The notes under the pieces: model-generated
Seen by the model: only the letters and a program-made list of their open reading frames with translations
Told to the model about the DNA's origin: nothing
The model's database searches: none
Assembly: GCF_034702125.1 (NCBI RefSeq)
Contig: NC_085859.1
Coordinates: 5,110,636 to 5,174,635, forward strand
DNA from: Engraulis encrasicolus
Lineage: Eukaryota > Chordata > Actinopteri > Clupeiformes > Engraulidae
Reading direction: 5' to 3'
DNA: 64,000 bases
Program-made: the position numbers and the translations under genes
Shown here: positions 1-10,420 of the stretch, one piece after another
Numbering within the stretch: the first letter of the stretch is position 1
Layout of the letters: each line of letters begins with the position of its first letter

Positions 1-265
1 TTTGTTTGGATATAATGATCAGTCCTGGAGGCTGTTCCTCACCGGATACAGCTCCTATTTCTGGCACAATAATGAAAAGACTGAACTCCCTCTAGTGGCC
101 AGCTCTAGAATAGGAGTGTATGTGGATCACAGGGCAGGAACTCTGGCCTTCTACAGCATCTCTGGAGACACAATGACCCTCCTGCACAGAGTCCACACCA
201 CATTCACAAACACACTCTACCCTGGGTTTGCTTTGGGTGATGGATCATCAGTGGAGCTGTTGTGA
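1..265 (+). CDS. finTRIM-like gene A, 3' end of the B30.2 (PRY-SPRY) exon (partial)
   Basis: The open frame runs from the window edge to a TGA at 263-265 and encodes the last 87 residues of a B30.2 domain. Visible SPRY motifs are FGYNDQSW at the start, RIGVYVDHRAGTLAFYSI in the middle and a C-terminal TLYPGF segment ending VELL. It matches the end of the gene C exon at 40595-41115 almost residue for residue, so it is the last exon of another tandem copy whose 5' exons lie before the window. In TRIM proteins the B30.2 domain is the substrate- or virus-recognition module. Nothing visible is broken; where gene C has an uninterrupted CACACA run this copy reads TTCACAAACACAC. Family assignment is firm; membership in finTRIM rather than another fish TRIM subgroup is inferred from copies B-D. 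Confidence 0.85.
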   Translation, partial: LFGYNDQSWRLFLTGYSSYFWHNNEKTELPLVASSRIGVYVDHRAGTLAFYSISGDTMTLLHRVHTTFTNTLYPGFALGDGSSVELL

Positions 266-310
266 GGCCCCTACAGGCAACTGCTGCTCCTGCCGGGCCT
301 CTGCAGCCCT

Positions 311-356
<46 letters not shown>

Positions 357-627
357 GGTAACCCCCCCCCCCACCCACCCACGCACGCACGCACGTACAC
401 GCACATACTCCATGTGTGTATGTGTTCTAGACTAATACTTATCTGAATTCATGTTTATTAACATTTTTCTATTATTTTGCATTTGGGTTATGCCATCTTT
501 AGATCAAAGTGAATGCATGCTCTATGTTGATGGTTTCACACCTTTAAGGGAAGGCTGTCTTTATTGTTGTAGTACAGCTGCAATACTTGATTACCAATGT
601 ACATCTGTACAACTTCTCTTTCCCAAG

Positions 628-675
<48 letters not shown>

Positions 676-1512
676 TAAACAACAAAGCCACTTTGGTCTT
701 TTCTACTATGATGATATCAAAAATGTCTGTCTGTCTACAGTATCCATAATAATACAGAATAAAATCAAATACAATCCAAATCTAAAGAACAAAGTCACTT
801 TGGTCTTTTGTCATATTGTACTTCATATTTCTACTGTGGTGATGTCAAAATGTCTGTCTGTTTCTCTGTCTCCCAGGTAACCTACTGACTATTGCATTAT
901 GGTGGTATTGAAGTAATTTAAAGCAACACACAACAACACAGTCACCACACTCCAGAATGGGTTCATGACTCAGGGAAGGGGATGGTTCTAATGGCAGCAT
1001 TGTGGACGCTGCATCCTCAAGGTTGTTGGTTCTAATGGCTGCATTGTGGACGGACGCTGCATCCTCAAGGTTGTTGGTTCTGTGCCCAGCATTGTGGACG
1101 CTGCATCCTCAAGGTTGTTGGCTCTGTGCCCAGCATTGCCACAAAGCTGTGCTGGCCTTATTGTAATATGTCATGTGGTCACCACTCTATAATGGGTTCA
1201 TGTATGAACACTCGCTGGTGAAAGACTATATGGAGCTATTAACTTGGCTGTGCCTCGGCTTGGCTGACAAGACCTTTGTTATGATATATTTGAAGTATGG
1301 AATGTTTTCAAGCTTGTTTATTGCTGAAAAACAACTGATTACTTCGATCTCTCACGTTGGCCCTGTGTGTTAGCACTGGCCGCATTTTTCACTAAAGAGC
1401 TCAAAATTAGCCAACTTTGGAATGCTGCGGCCTTTCCAAGAATCACTCCTCAACATACATTACTTGGAATGACCATTTGATGGTCAAATTTTCATTTTAC
1501 TCCATACCATCC
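266..1512. other. 3' flank of gene A, duplicated behind gene B
   Basis: No gene is seen. The stretch holds a CA microsatellite (about 313-352), a CT microsatellite (about 632-670) and three tandem units of about 46 bp (starts 1008, 1056, 1100) sharing GCATCCTCAAGGTTGTTGG. The same order of landmarks (CT repeat, AAAGTCACTTTGGTCT, the same tandem units) recurs at about 18415-19290 behind gene B, so the duplicated block included the 3' flank as well as the exons. Confidence 0.7.
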
Positions 1513-1520
1513 CTTTAAGG

Positions 1521-1795
1521 CAGGGGTGGGAAACCTGTGCCTCGAGGGCCGTTTGCGACCCTTGATGCCATTTTATCCGGCCCCCGATGTAATTTTCATG
1601 TTATGCAGCCTCACATGAAATATGACGTATTTTGTAATGGAATCTTACGATCTACAATTAATCTACAATTAAGTTATATTCAGGGGACCTAGAGAAGGTG
1701 GGGACTGTTCAGGGGGAAATCCTGGTTTGTGCTCAAAGTACGGCCCTCGGATGCATTTGAAGTGGCCCCTCAAATGAAAAAGGTTCCCACCCCTG
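1521..1795. mobile_element. Non-autonomous hAT-like element with 8-bp TSD
   Basis: Terminal inverted repeats begin CAGGGGTGGGAAACC and end GGTTCCCACCCCTG. The element is flanked by an exact 8-bp duplication CTTTAAGG (1513-1520 and 1796-1803). It is 275 bp with no coding capacity. The 8-bp TSD and the CAGGGG/CCCCTG ends are typical of hAT-superfamily miniature elements. Confidence 0.9.
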
Positions 1796-1917
1796 CTTTA
1801 AGGTGACACTTGATTTCCCTTTCCTTTGTATCAGTAACACACAAATACCTCAGTATCAATGCACATCTAACTTTATCAAACACCCTCTGTCTTGAGATTG
1901 TAAACCAATTCACTTGC

Positions 1918-1957
1918 ATTACTAAACATGGCCACAAGAGAGTAGCAGTACTCCATG
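1918..1957 (+). promoter_or_regulatory. Relic of the finTRIM upstream block
   Basis: The stretch carrying AGTAGCAGTACTCCATGA matches the block upstream of genes C (from 20691) and D (from 51989). Here it is followed by a transposon instead of a RING exon, so it marks the 5' end of a lost copy. Confidence 0.55.
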
Positions 1958-2270
1958 AGTGCGTTCCAATATGCAACCTTGTGTACTCCACTTGTGCTTG
2001 TGGCCTCGAGGCTCGTACCAGGAAGTAATACGTCATGATGACATCAATGACAACAGCATTATATTTCAATATCTCGCAAAAGCTCAATTGTAAAGTCATT
2101 TTCTCATTTGCAAACTGGATGGTGAGTGAAGAATACTCCCCCAAAAGTTGTTGTGGCTAGGTTGACAGCTGGGAAACTTTATTGTTTTCTCCACGGAGGA
2201 GGGGCCAGTAGGCGTGGTGAGGCCACAAACACAAGTGGAGGACGCAAGGTCACATATTGGAATGCACCCC
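1957..2270. mobile_element. MITE with about 55-bp inverted ends
   Basis: The left end (GTGCGTTCCAATATGCAACC, then CCACTTGTGCTTGTGGCCTC) is the inverted, slightly diverged copy of the right end (ending CATATTGGAATGCAC). It lies between a promoter relic and a B-box2 relic. Exact termini and TSD are uncertain. A further partial end of the same family occurs at about 2746-2775. Confidence 0.65.
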
Positions 2271-2283
2271 ATGTATACACCAT

Positions 2284-2375
2284 CAGAGTTGAATCTGCTA
2301 TCGGTGGATGATCATAAAGGCCTTGACACAATCACAGCCCTGATATGTGTCGTCAATAAAAAGGTAAGACGTGGA
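2284..2375 (+). pseudogene. finTRIM B-box2 exon fragment
   Basis: The stretch from CAGAGTTGAATCTGCTATC through GATCATAAAGGCC to the splice donor AAAAAGGTAAGACGTGGA matches the 3' end of exon 1 of genes C (about 21337-21432) and D. It keeps the DDHKG zinc-ligand region and the donor, but has indels around TGTGTCGTCAAT and nothing of the RING or first B-box upstream. With the promoter relic at 1918 it is what remains of one tandem copy after a deletion of about 0.5 kb and a MITE insertion. Confidence 0.7.
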
Positions 2376-2675
2376 TCTGGCATATGCCTTTTTTCCATCT
2401 ACCATTACAGTGACTCTTACAACCTGTTTGCATCCACTTCGCCACCTTACCCTGTTTCAATGAAACTAAAACTGAAAGGTGCGTGACTGTGTATGTGCCC
2501 ATATCAGAGCAATGCAGAAAAACTGGTTGGGCTCCTGTCATGGAATATTCACAGTACTGCCCTCTGTTTTGTAAACATGTTTATTTGTGACAAAATTATA
2601 TTAATTAAATCTTCCTTTCAGCTATGGACGGGATAGCAACACGTCCCCATTCTTATTTTATGTCAATTTTGTCCC

Positions 2676-3356
2676 ACCTGAACACCAAGTGTACACTCTG
2701 AGAAGCAGCAGCAGATTGTCAGCTGACCCCCTCAACACATTAGGAGTGCGTTTCAATATGCGGCCTTGTGTGTGGTATTACACCTGAACACCAAGTGCTC
2801 ACTCTGAGAAGCAGCAGCAGAATGTCAGCTGACTCCCTCAACACATTTGGTGTGTCTTGAGCACAGGGGTGATTTCAAGTCACATGACCAACAGTACACA
2901 TGACACTGGTGAGTGTGAACGGGAAATAGGAGAGGTCCAGCTGTGTGAAGCCAGAAATACTACTGAGTTGTGCAATCATAAAGGGATTTGGTCAAATGAG
3001 GTGCATTGACCTGGCTATTGATTTTAGGTGTAGGTATTCTGTAGAACCCTGTCTTCATTAACTCGTAGGCTGTTTCGGTAGTTTCCATTTCAATTTCAAT
3101 GTATTGTTCTTGGGTGGGGATATCCCTTTTTTCGAGGGGGTTTACAGTGTACATGAAGTCATCTGATTGACCACACCCACATCCATTCTCACCTGATCCA
3201 CCTCAGACCTACCTTCCCTCTCCTTGATGACACGGATGATTCGGATTGGCTAATCCCCAACCCCCCGCCTCCCACGTCTCCCAGTGTTCTGAGGTGTTGA
3301 GGAAGTCAGCTGTCACTCTGCCACTGCCTCCGAGAGTGTGCACTTGGTGTTGAGAA
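2676..3356. repeat. Region bounded by inverted copies of a 65-bp repeat
   Basis: A 65-bp unit (ACCTGAACACCAAGTG through CAGCTGA to CTCAACACA) occurs directly at about 2678-2741 and 2786-2850 and inverted at about 3290-3356. The interior contains a 64-codon minus-strand open frame (2960-3154) that I do not recognise. It is probably a transposable element; it ends about 10 bp before the start codon of gene B, so it may have replaced the RING-coding part of that gene. Confidence 0.5.
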
Positions 3357-3366
3357 GAGCTCTGAT

Positions 3367-3540
3367 ATGGCGTCAGTGTCTTTTCAGGAGGAAGATGTGG
3401 CGAGGATCTGCCCCCATCATAAGGAGGATTTTAAACTCTTCTGTCGCACCGACCAGATTTGCATATGCTGCCAGTGTGTGATGGACAATCATAAAAGCCA
3501 CGACGTAGTCAAAGCTACGGATGAGTCTACTCATAGAAAG
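3367..3540 (+). pseudogene. Gene B exon 1: B-box2 without RING
   Basis: The exon starts at an ATG and ends in AAG before GTAAGAC, like exon 1 of C and D, but is 174 bp rather than 588. The 58 residues hold a complete B-box2 ligand set: C15, H18, C26, D29, C34, C37, H42, H45. No RING or B-box1 is found upstream; the inverted-repeat structure ends at about 3356. A TRIM lacking RING would have no E3 activity. This ATG could be an accidental start inside truncated exon sequence. Confidence 0.75.
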
Positions 3541-4151
3541 GTAAGACAATTCACCTTTCCGCCAAACATATACACCGCTCATTCTGGAACTCAGCCAAGG
3601 ACATGGTCATCTCTCCATTGACATCCATTCAAATCAGTGTATTGTCAGTCCCTGCAATGTTAAAATAAAAAGAAAATAACAAGAAAGAAGAAAAATTGAG
3701 TGCGATCCATTTCCTACTACTAGATTACTTCAGAGACGCACCAACAAGACGGAAGAGCGCGGTGTGTGGAAGATAACAAAGTCTTATTTTGGAAATACCC
3801 TGATTTGAATCGGTTCCAATGGCATTATCATTTCTGTCCACAAAGAACATAATAGCCACTTCTTTGTGGACTGAAATGATAATGCCTCTCTCTGAACCAC
3901 TACTGTTTTATTACTGCATTAATCTGAGACAATGTTGCATCTAGCTGCTATTTTAGCACGACTGTAATGTTGAATTAAGCCACGTAAATGCACAACTGTT
4001 CGCCTTTTTTGAGAGTTTGTCCACTCCATGCTTGATGGGAGCTTAATTAATATATTATTACCAATGTATAGTTAACAGCATTGTGGAAACATGAAATAAA
4101 GTTGGTTGAGCTTAATTCATATATTACTAATATACAGCTATTATCCGTCAT

Positions 4152-4470
4152 CATGGGCAGTCATGGGTAAGCCGTTAGGCGTCAGACTTGTAGCTCAAAG
4201 GTTGCCAGTTTGACTCCTGACTTGGCAGGTTTGTGGGGGTAGTAATTAAGTAGTGCTCTGCCCCATCCTCCTCCATAACTGTGGTACCCTGAGCATACCG
4301 TCCAGCCGCACTGCTCCCTTTCGGGCGCCATTGGGGCTGCCTCTTGCACGGGTGAGGCATACATGCAATTTTGTTGTGTGCAGTGTTCACTTGTGTGCTG
4401 TGGAGTGCTGTGCCACAATGACAATGGGAGCTGGAGTTTCCCAGTTGGGCTTTCACTTTCACTTTCATAT
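4152..4470 (+). mobile_element. tRNA-derived SINE
   Basis: The head resembles a tRNA promoter: an A-box-like GGGTAAGCCGTTAGG, then AAGGTTGCCAGTTTGACTCC as B box. The body has a CTGCCCC-rich middle and the tail is TTTCACTTTCACTTTCAT. This layout is typical of fish tRNA-related SINEs. Ends are approximate and no TSD was assigned. Confidence 0.65.
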
Positions 4471-4499
4471 CATTGTGGAAGGTTGAATGAAACAAAGGT

Positions 4500-5060
4500 A
4501 CCTGGGTTAGTTAAGACCTTTTAGTTGATGGCTGATTGTATCATTAAATGATTAATTAATTGCTTGTAAAGTTAAGTTTTTATATTTAAAAAAGCTAAAT
4601 GTTCACTTAAACTTCAACTATCAGTTTATGGTTAAGGTTTTTAAGTAACATATTTACAAATCAATTATTGCTATTTAGAAAGACATTGTGAATTATTTAC
4701 AATTGGCTTATTAATTACAAAAAGCGTTAAATATATTTTCAAAGTTTAACTACATTATTGTTAATAGAATTAATGTTCTTAATTACAAATTATATTATTG
4801 TCATCTGCAACTGCTTAGTTAATGTTTACAATTGATTTAATAATGAGTATATATGTATTATAATAGTATTATAGTTGCACAAGTAAATAGTTATTTTTAG
4901 TTAAATATTTAGTAATATATTATAATATTCAACAAATGCTTGGATAATATTTTACAATTGATTAAATAATAATAGTATTATATATAATAAAACCATTAGT
5001 TCTAACAGAGCACATCCAAATAAAGCAATACAAAAAATGATACAATTTCAGGGACTGCTG
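4500..5060. other. AT-rich intronic stretch
   Basis: Strongly AT-rich sequence dominated by ATTAATT and ATAATA words, inside intron 1 of gene B. No gene, TIR or tandem period is recognised. Confidence 0.5.
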
Positions 5061-5335
5061 TGACGATGTGGCAATGTCTCATTCAGACATGATCGTTTCA
5101 CTGCTATTGTAGGTTAACTTTATTTGAATTATGAATTAATATCAACAGAAGTAGAGCCAAAGAAGAAACAGAGTAATGGAAGATAGAGTGTTGCCTCCCT
5201 CCTATCTGTAATAGATGTTTCGTGTGTTCAATGTCTGTTTGTGAATCTGTGTCGCAAAATTTCACCTCGCTCAACATTGCACCCTATAGCAGATTCATAA
5301 ATAAACAAAATCTATTGCTTTGGTTCCTGTTCTAG

Positions 5336-5435
5336 GAGGGGTTGGGAGGGACAGAGCCAGAGGAGATGCCAGCAGATGATCCAGTTGAAGGAGAAGGAGC
5401 TGCAGGAGCTGAGGAAGGCTGTGGAGACGCTCAAG
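5336..5435 (+). pseudogene. Gene B exon 2, frameshifted
   Basis: Acceptor TCTAG and donor AAGGTGAG are intact. The 3' part encodes the coiled-coil start (IQLKEKELQELRKAVETLK), as in C and D. Near the 5' end TTGGGAGGGACAG stands where C has TTGGGGCAG, giving 100 bp instead of 96 and shifting the frame relative to exon 1. Skipping this exon would restore frame into exon 3. Confidence 0.8.
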
Positions 5436-5490
5436 GTGAGAACTGACCAGAGGAGACGACCAGAGTGTTTGGTTATAGCAAATATATGGA

Positions 5491-6165
5491 GATTGAAGCG
5501 ACAGAGAATAGCTTCTGTGCAGCAAGAGCGATACAAGCGATTGAAGCGACTAGAGTATGTCCGTTAGGAGCAGGACGCAAGCATTCCAACGTTCCCAATT
5601 GGCTGTGGTCACTTACCTCTATACAGTCATTGGCTGTGGAGGCTTGTTGCCGAACCGCTACATAGCTCATTTGCATAACATACCCAGGAGTTCAACTACA
5701 AACTGTTGCTCTCGTCACGCGAATCGCCTCTAGTTTCCAGAATCACTTTTGTCACGTGTCTCAATAGCCTACAAAGCCAATTACTTCCGCCTCGCTCATG
5801 TCGTGTATTCGCCAGGTAACCGCAGAGATACACCAGCGGCGACGCGATTCAAGCGACAGAGTGCAGCAGCAAGCGATACGAGCGATTGAGGAGACTACAG
5901 TATGTCCGTACAGGCAGAAGGCAAAGCATTCAAGCATTCCCATTGGCTGTGGTCACTGACCTCTATACAGTCATTGGCTGTCGCGGCTTGTCGCCGAACC
6001 GCGTCATAGAAAGTTGAAAAGATTTCAACTTCAAATTGTTGTGCTCGTCGCGCAAATCGCTCTAATCTCCAGAATCGCTTTTGTCTCTCGACTCAATACA
6101 AAGTCAATTACTTCCGTCGCTCGACTCGCTCAGATCGCCGCTGGTGTATTTCTGCGGTAATGCTG
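5491..6165. mobile_element. Two tandem copies of a TIR element family
   Basis: A partial copy (about 5491-5810) and a fuller copy (about 5815-6165) share CTCTATACAGTCATTGGCTG and CAAATCGC-type motifs. The fuller copy has inverted ends: ACCGCAGAGATACACCAGCG at the left and CGCTGGTGTATTTCTGCGGT at the right. A third member occupies intron 6 of gene C at about 30223-31728. No coding capacity; superfamily not assigned. Confidence 0.65.
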
Positions 6166-6561
6166 TTTGCCACAGGAACACGTATTGGTTCTTTAAAACA
6201 CAAACAGAGAACAGTTTGGAAGGAATTTATTTGAGGGCAAGGACAAATGTCGGACAGACAGGTGGTAAAAAGATTAAGTCACACCTTCTGAAAACGGATA
6301 CGACACTCTCCTATATTTGTGACTGGAGCTTGCGGAACTGAGTGGAACTTCTGGTTATTATTGTGCGTTCGTGTGGTCTCATAATTATGGTGAATACCAA
6401 ACACCAGCATGGGAAGCACACATGAACACCACCACATCTGGACTTTTCCACTAGAAAATTTTGATACGCGAGTTGACGAGATGATAATGTACACAACATC
6501 TGGCTCTACTCTGACGACCGCTAAGTTTAAATACTCAATAACTGGCATTCAATATGTTCAA

Positions 6562-7703
6562 GGAGAAATCCGGTGTGAAATGGCTTACGTGATGCTGAGC
6601 GCTAACTTTTGGCACATACCTCACCATATGTCCCCTGCAATCCGAAGTCCAATCTCTACTTTCCACCCATTTGCGGACCTCAAAGTTACTCAAATTTTCG
6701 TTCCGTAGAGTCGCACGGTTTTTGGCATGTAAAACAAGGCATAGAGAACATTGGAAGCCAACAGTTTGTTTAGACACAATGCCATTCTTACAGGCTACGC
6801 CACAGCCGATATAGTCAACGCCAGAGCCAGTTTACCAATTAGAGACTCTCCAGTGTGTCAATCCCATGACTGCAGTTCACCTGTATGGCGCTGTCAAGAG
6901 AGCGCAACCCATTCATCCGAATAGAGTCTGCACTCACTCGTTGGCACCCCTAGAGTGCAGTACCACCCAGAAAAGGCGAGTGAAGTGTCTCTACCTGTAG
7001 ACCTGCTTTGGCACAGTCTGTATCCGGCTGTGGCAGCCTCTACAAATGGCCGTGTTTCTAAACCAGGGGTTCCCAAACTTTACCATGACAAGGCCCCCCA
7101 TATACCGATGCATTCTAGTCAAGGCCCCCCTTACATGGGTCGCGCCACAACATTTTTTCTGTGGACCCCCTTTCACAACCATAGTGGAGGGCCTGTGAGG
7201 CAGTGTCCCACTGGGATATAAAATAATATCAATAGGAATGTGAATAGGAATATTGTTTAGCTTATTTTTGTTTTATTTTGTTGTATGTTATTCAGTTTAT
7301 TCAATTATTTACTATTTGTTGTGCTATATTTTTCCTGCCATCCTGCCGTGGCCCCCCCTGCACCTCATTGCGGCCCCCCAGGGGTCCCTGGCCCCCACTT
7401 TGAAAACCACTGTTCTAAACTAACTGTGCTCAACCAAAGTTCTCTAAGCCTCGGTTGCCGATACTCTACGGAATGAAGTATTGAGTAACTTTGAGCCTCG
7501 TAGTTGGATGGAAAATACAGATTTTTAATGATGGCTATTTTGATGCTTGCAGACTCGTAGCAAAAGAGAAATGTTGGCATCAGCTAACTTGCGCTGGATC
7601 TCTAAATGCAGGGGAATTGAGCAGATGAGGTGTGTGGAAAAAGTTATAGTGCCAAGCATCATGCTTTAACACTATTTAAGCCATTTCACACCGGATTTCC
7701 CCT
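6562..7703. mobile_element. 1.1-kb TIR element carrying a nested hAT-like element
   Basis: The left end GGAGAAATCCGGTGTGAAAT and the right end (ATTTCACACCGGATTTC, about 7683-7700) are inverted, and similarity continues inward (TGGCTTA, then GATGCT). It surrounds the smaller element at 7064-7412. No transposase frame is seen. Confidence 0.65.
7064..7412. mobile_element. Non-autonomous hAT-like element with 8-bp TSD
   Basis: Ends are CAGGGGTTCCCAAACTTT and CACTTTGAAAACCACTG. It is flanked by an exact TTCTAAAC duplication (7056-7063 and 7413-7420). The interior has CCCCCC-rich segments typical of this miniature family. It is 349 bp and nested inside the 6562-7703 element. Confidence 0.9.
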
Positions 7704-8109
7704 TTCCCCAGTGTCATGATGAATGTCAGTGTCGGAAAAGTTTTACCCTTTGTCTTCCAAATACCTTTCCCTGAACGACAGTCTATAATCGTTTTAGTAA
7801 AAAAAAAAAAACTGGCCCGAGTCTCAGTCTGGACCCCATTTCTTGAAAGCATTTTAGCTAACCAGTTAGCAACTTACGAGGTTTCGAATGCATTGCAACC
7901 AAGTAAGTTGCTAACTTGTGAGTGAGCAACAACATTGATGAGAAACGCACCCCTGGTCCGCCATCTTTATTTTGTAAGCAATAACTAAAAAGCACATGAA
8001 TGCAACGCGTTGGTAAATACCACTTCACAACTGGATGATATCTACTTCGGATGACCACATGAATGCACAATTTGTTTGCTTGATGTTCTACTTCTAATTC
8101 TATTCTAAT

Positions 8110-8370
8110 GTAAAGGCGTATGTCTCATGCCAGTGCATTCTTCGTTCAGGTGTGATACAAGTCTTCGTTCAGGTGTTTGCAAGTTATGTCGTGGTCCTTA
8201 ACGCCGTGGGAAAACACTTTTGTCATGTGACGAGGTTCACACGTTTTCCCATCGTGTCTGCAAATTTCTGTTCCCAAGGTGAATTTCTGCTGCTTTAATT
8301 TTGCCAAGAACAGTGAAACAAGTTAGGGAAATGGCGAATTTGTAGCAAAACTGTGCCCAGCCCTAACGTG
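8110..8370. repeat. Dispersed repeat, inverted copy at 58960-59280
   Basis: The run from GTAAAGGCGTATGTCTCATG through TTTGCAAGTTATGTCGTGG to the CAAAACTGTGCCCAG segment matches, in reverse orientation, the sequence around 58960-59280 in gene D. No coding capacity is seen. Confidence 0.6.
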
Positions 8371-8399
8371 TCACATGGTGTTTGTGAAGTAGCCTATGA

Positions 8400-8960
8400 G
8401 TCAACATGCATACAGTAGGCATAGTGCACCGGTTCATGTTGCCGTGTGAGTTTAATTTTATGATGCCATGTTGTCTAATGGGAATTATGGTCGTTACTAG
8501 ATGGTTACCTCTTTCACAGGTTCATGTTGCCGTGTGAGTCAACATGCATACAGTAGGCATAGTGCACCGGTTCATGTTGCCGTGTGAGTTTAATTTTATG
8601 ATGCCATGTTGTCTAATGGGAATTATGGTCGTTACTAGATGGTTACCTCTTTCACAGGTTCATGTTGCCGTGTGAGTTTAAGTTTATGATGCCATGTTGT
8701 CTAATGGGAATTATGGTCGTTACTAGATGGTTACCTCTTTCACAGGTTCATGTTGCCGTGTGAGTTTAAGTTTATGATGCCATGTTGTCTAATGGGAATT
8801 ATGGTCGTTACTAGATGGTTACCTCTTTCTCGGTTCATGTTGCCGTGTGAGTTTAATTTTATGATGCCATGTTGTCTAATGGGAATTATGGTCGTTACTA
8901 GATGGTTACCTCTTTCACAGGTTCATGTTGCCGTGTGAGTTTAAGTTTATGTCTAATAGG
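8400..8960. repeat. 88-bp tandem repeat array in intron 2 of gene B
   Basis: Units begin CATGTTGCCGTGTGAGTTTA at about 8435, 8523 (shortened), 8573, 8661, 8749, 8836 and 8924 (truncated). Adjacent units differ by only a few bases (AATTTT versus AAGTTT), so amplification is recent. A higher-order block containing ACATGCATACAGTAGGCATA is itself duplicated at about 8404 and 8541. Confidence 0.85.
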
Positions 8961-9032
8961 AAGTCGTTACTCTTTAATCTGCTTACTCCTAGCACTCGCT
9001 CTGTCCTTTGAGGAGTGACCTGAGGCTTCCTG

Positions 9033-9197
<165 letters not shown>

Positions 9198-9205
9198 CCT
9201 ATCAG

Positions 9206-9439
9206 TCTGGTGCAAATACAGCAGAAGACGAGAGTCTGAGGATGTTTAATGAAATGCTGAATGAGATCATCCGAAGGCGCTGTGAAGTATCAGAGCTGAT
9301 CAGAGGTCAGGAGAAGGCTGAGGTGGGTCTGGCTGAAGGACTCCTGAAATGACTGGAGCAGGAGATTGCTGAGCTGAAGAGGACAGATGCTGAGATGAAG
9401 CAGCTTTCACTGATGCAGGATCCCATCCATCTCCTCACG
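9206..9439 (+). pseudogene. Gene B exon 3 (coiled coil) with premature stop
   Basis: This 234-bp exon runs from the TATCAG acceptor to the donor ACGGTAGAC. It encodes the helical segment (MFNEMLNEIIRRRCEVSELI and so on), as in C and D. The frame stops after 48 residues at TGA 9350-9352, where C and D read CGA (Arg). The frame reopens afterwards and the rest is well conserved, so the stop is a point mutation. Confidence 0.85.
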
Positions 9440-10114
9440 GTAGACAACACCTTCATAATCTTAAAAATAGATCTTTGGTTAATCAGTTCAATGACAAAAT
9501 TGTTTTATTACCATTGAATCTGGACCTTAATTCCAGTATGAACACTTATCTAGTTACCCATTTTACTTTGGTATACTTAAGAGTACTTCAGAAGATATTT
9601 GGATTTGGCGATGTTGTTATGTGTAAATATGGATTTGTAAAGGCATTAAAACGCCGGGATATTTTTTTCTGTTATGGAGTACTGCATGGTATTGCTACTT
9701 ACCAAGATCATCATGAAGAACTAGCAGAGAGACTCTCTTGCACAACCCGCATAACTTTCTTTCCCAAATTTGAAAAAGAATTACCTCTATCTCTTGTGAC
9801 ATGTTAAATTTGTCATGAAACCTGCAATTTTTCATGGGGGGGGCATGGGATATACAAGAATGTGTTTGGTAATTTGCAAACGATTCTGACAATGGGTTCC
9901 CAAGATACAGTATGACCTCACTTCCTTAGTGCATTTTTGATTTGCTATCACGGCCAAATGGAAAGGTTGGAGAAAAATCCACTTGATCACTTTTGTTCAA
10001 CTTGGTCCAAAGATCATGTGTACCGACTGATCATGTGTACCAACCGATCATGTGTACTGTCCTGCGGGAAATTATGTCATAGTTAGATTTGTTGGATTCA
10101 TCTTGGCAGAAATA

Positions 10115-10420
10115 TACAGTCAATCCGGAAAATTTCACAGCGCTTCACTTTTTTCACATTTTATTATCTTACAACCTTATTTCCAAATGCTACAAATGAA
10201 TCGTTGTGGTCAAAATCCTACACAAATTATTCCATTATGACCATGTGAACAACAAGTTGTCTTGACAGTTTTGAAAATGTATAAAAATAAAAAACAAAGA
10301 ATTCATATTTACAAAAGTATTCACAGCCTTTGCTTAATACTTTGTAGAACCGCCTTTGGCAGCAACTGCATTCTTTGTTTTTTTATTTCGAAATGAAAAG
10401 GGATTAAAAGGGAGGTCATC
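10115..10420. mobile_element. Tc1-like transposon end remnant
   Basis: The run CAATCCGGAAAATTTCACAG, then CGCTTCACTTTTTTCACATT, followed by AAAGTATTCACAGCCTTTGC and TTTGGCAGCAACTGCA, is the pattern seen in terminal parts of common fish Tc1-like transposons. No intact transposase frame is present. Confidence 0.5.

Noticed and set aside
4152..4230. Possible tRNA gene
   Set aside because: A and B boxes are present but the cloverleaf does not close and a SINE body follows. The same reasoning applies to 63055-63160.
6409..6708. 99-codon + strand frame
   Set aside because: It crosses the boundary of the TIR element at 6562 and has no recognisable motif or splice context.
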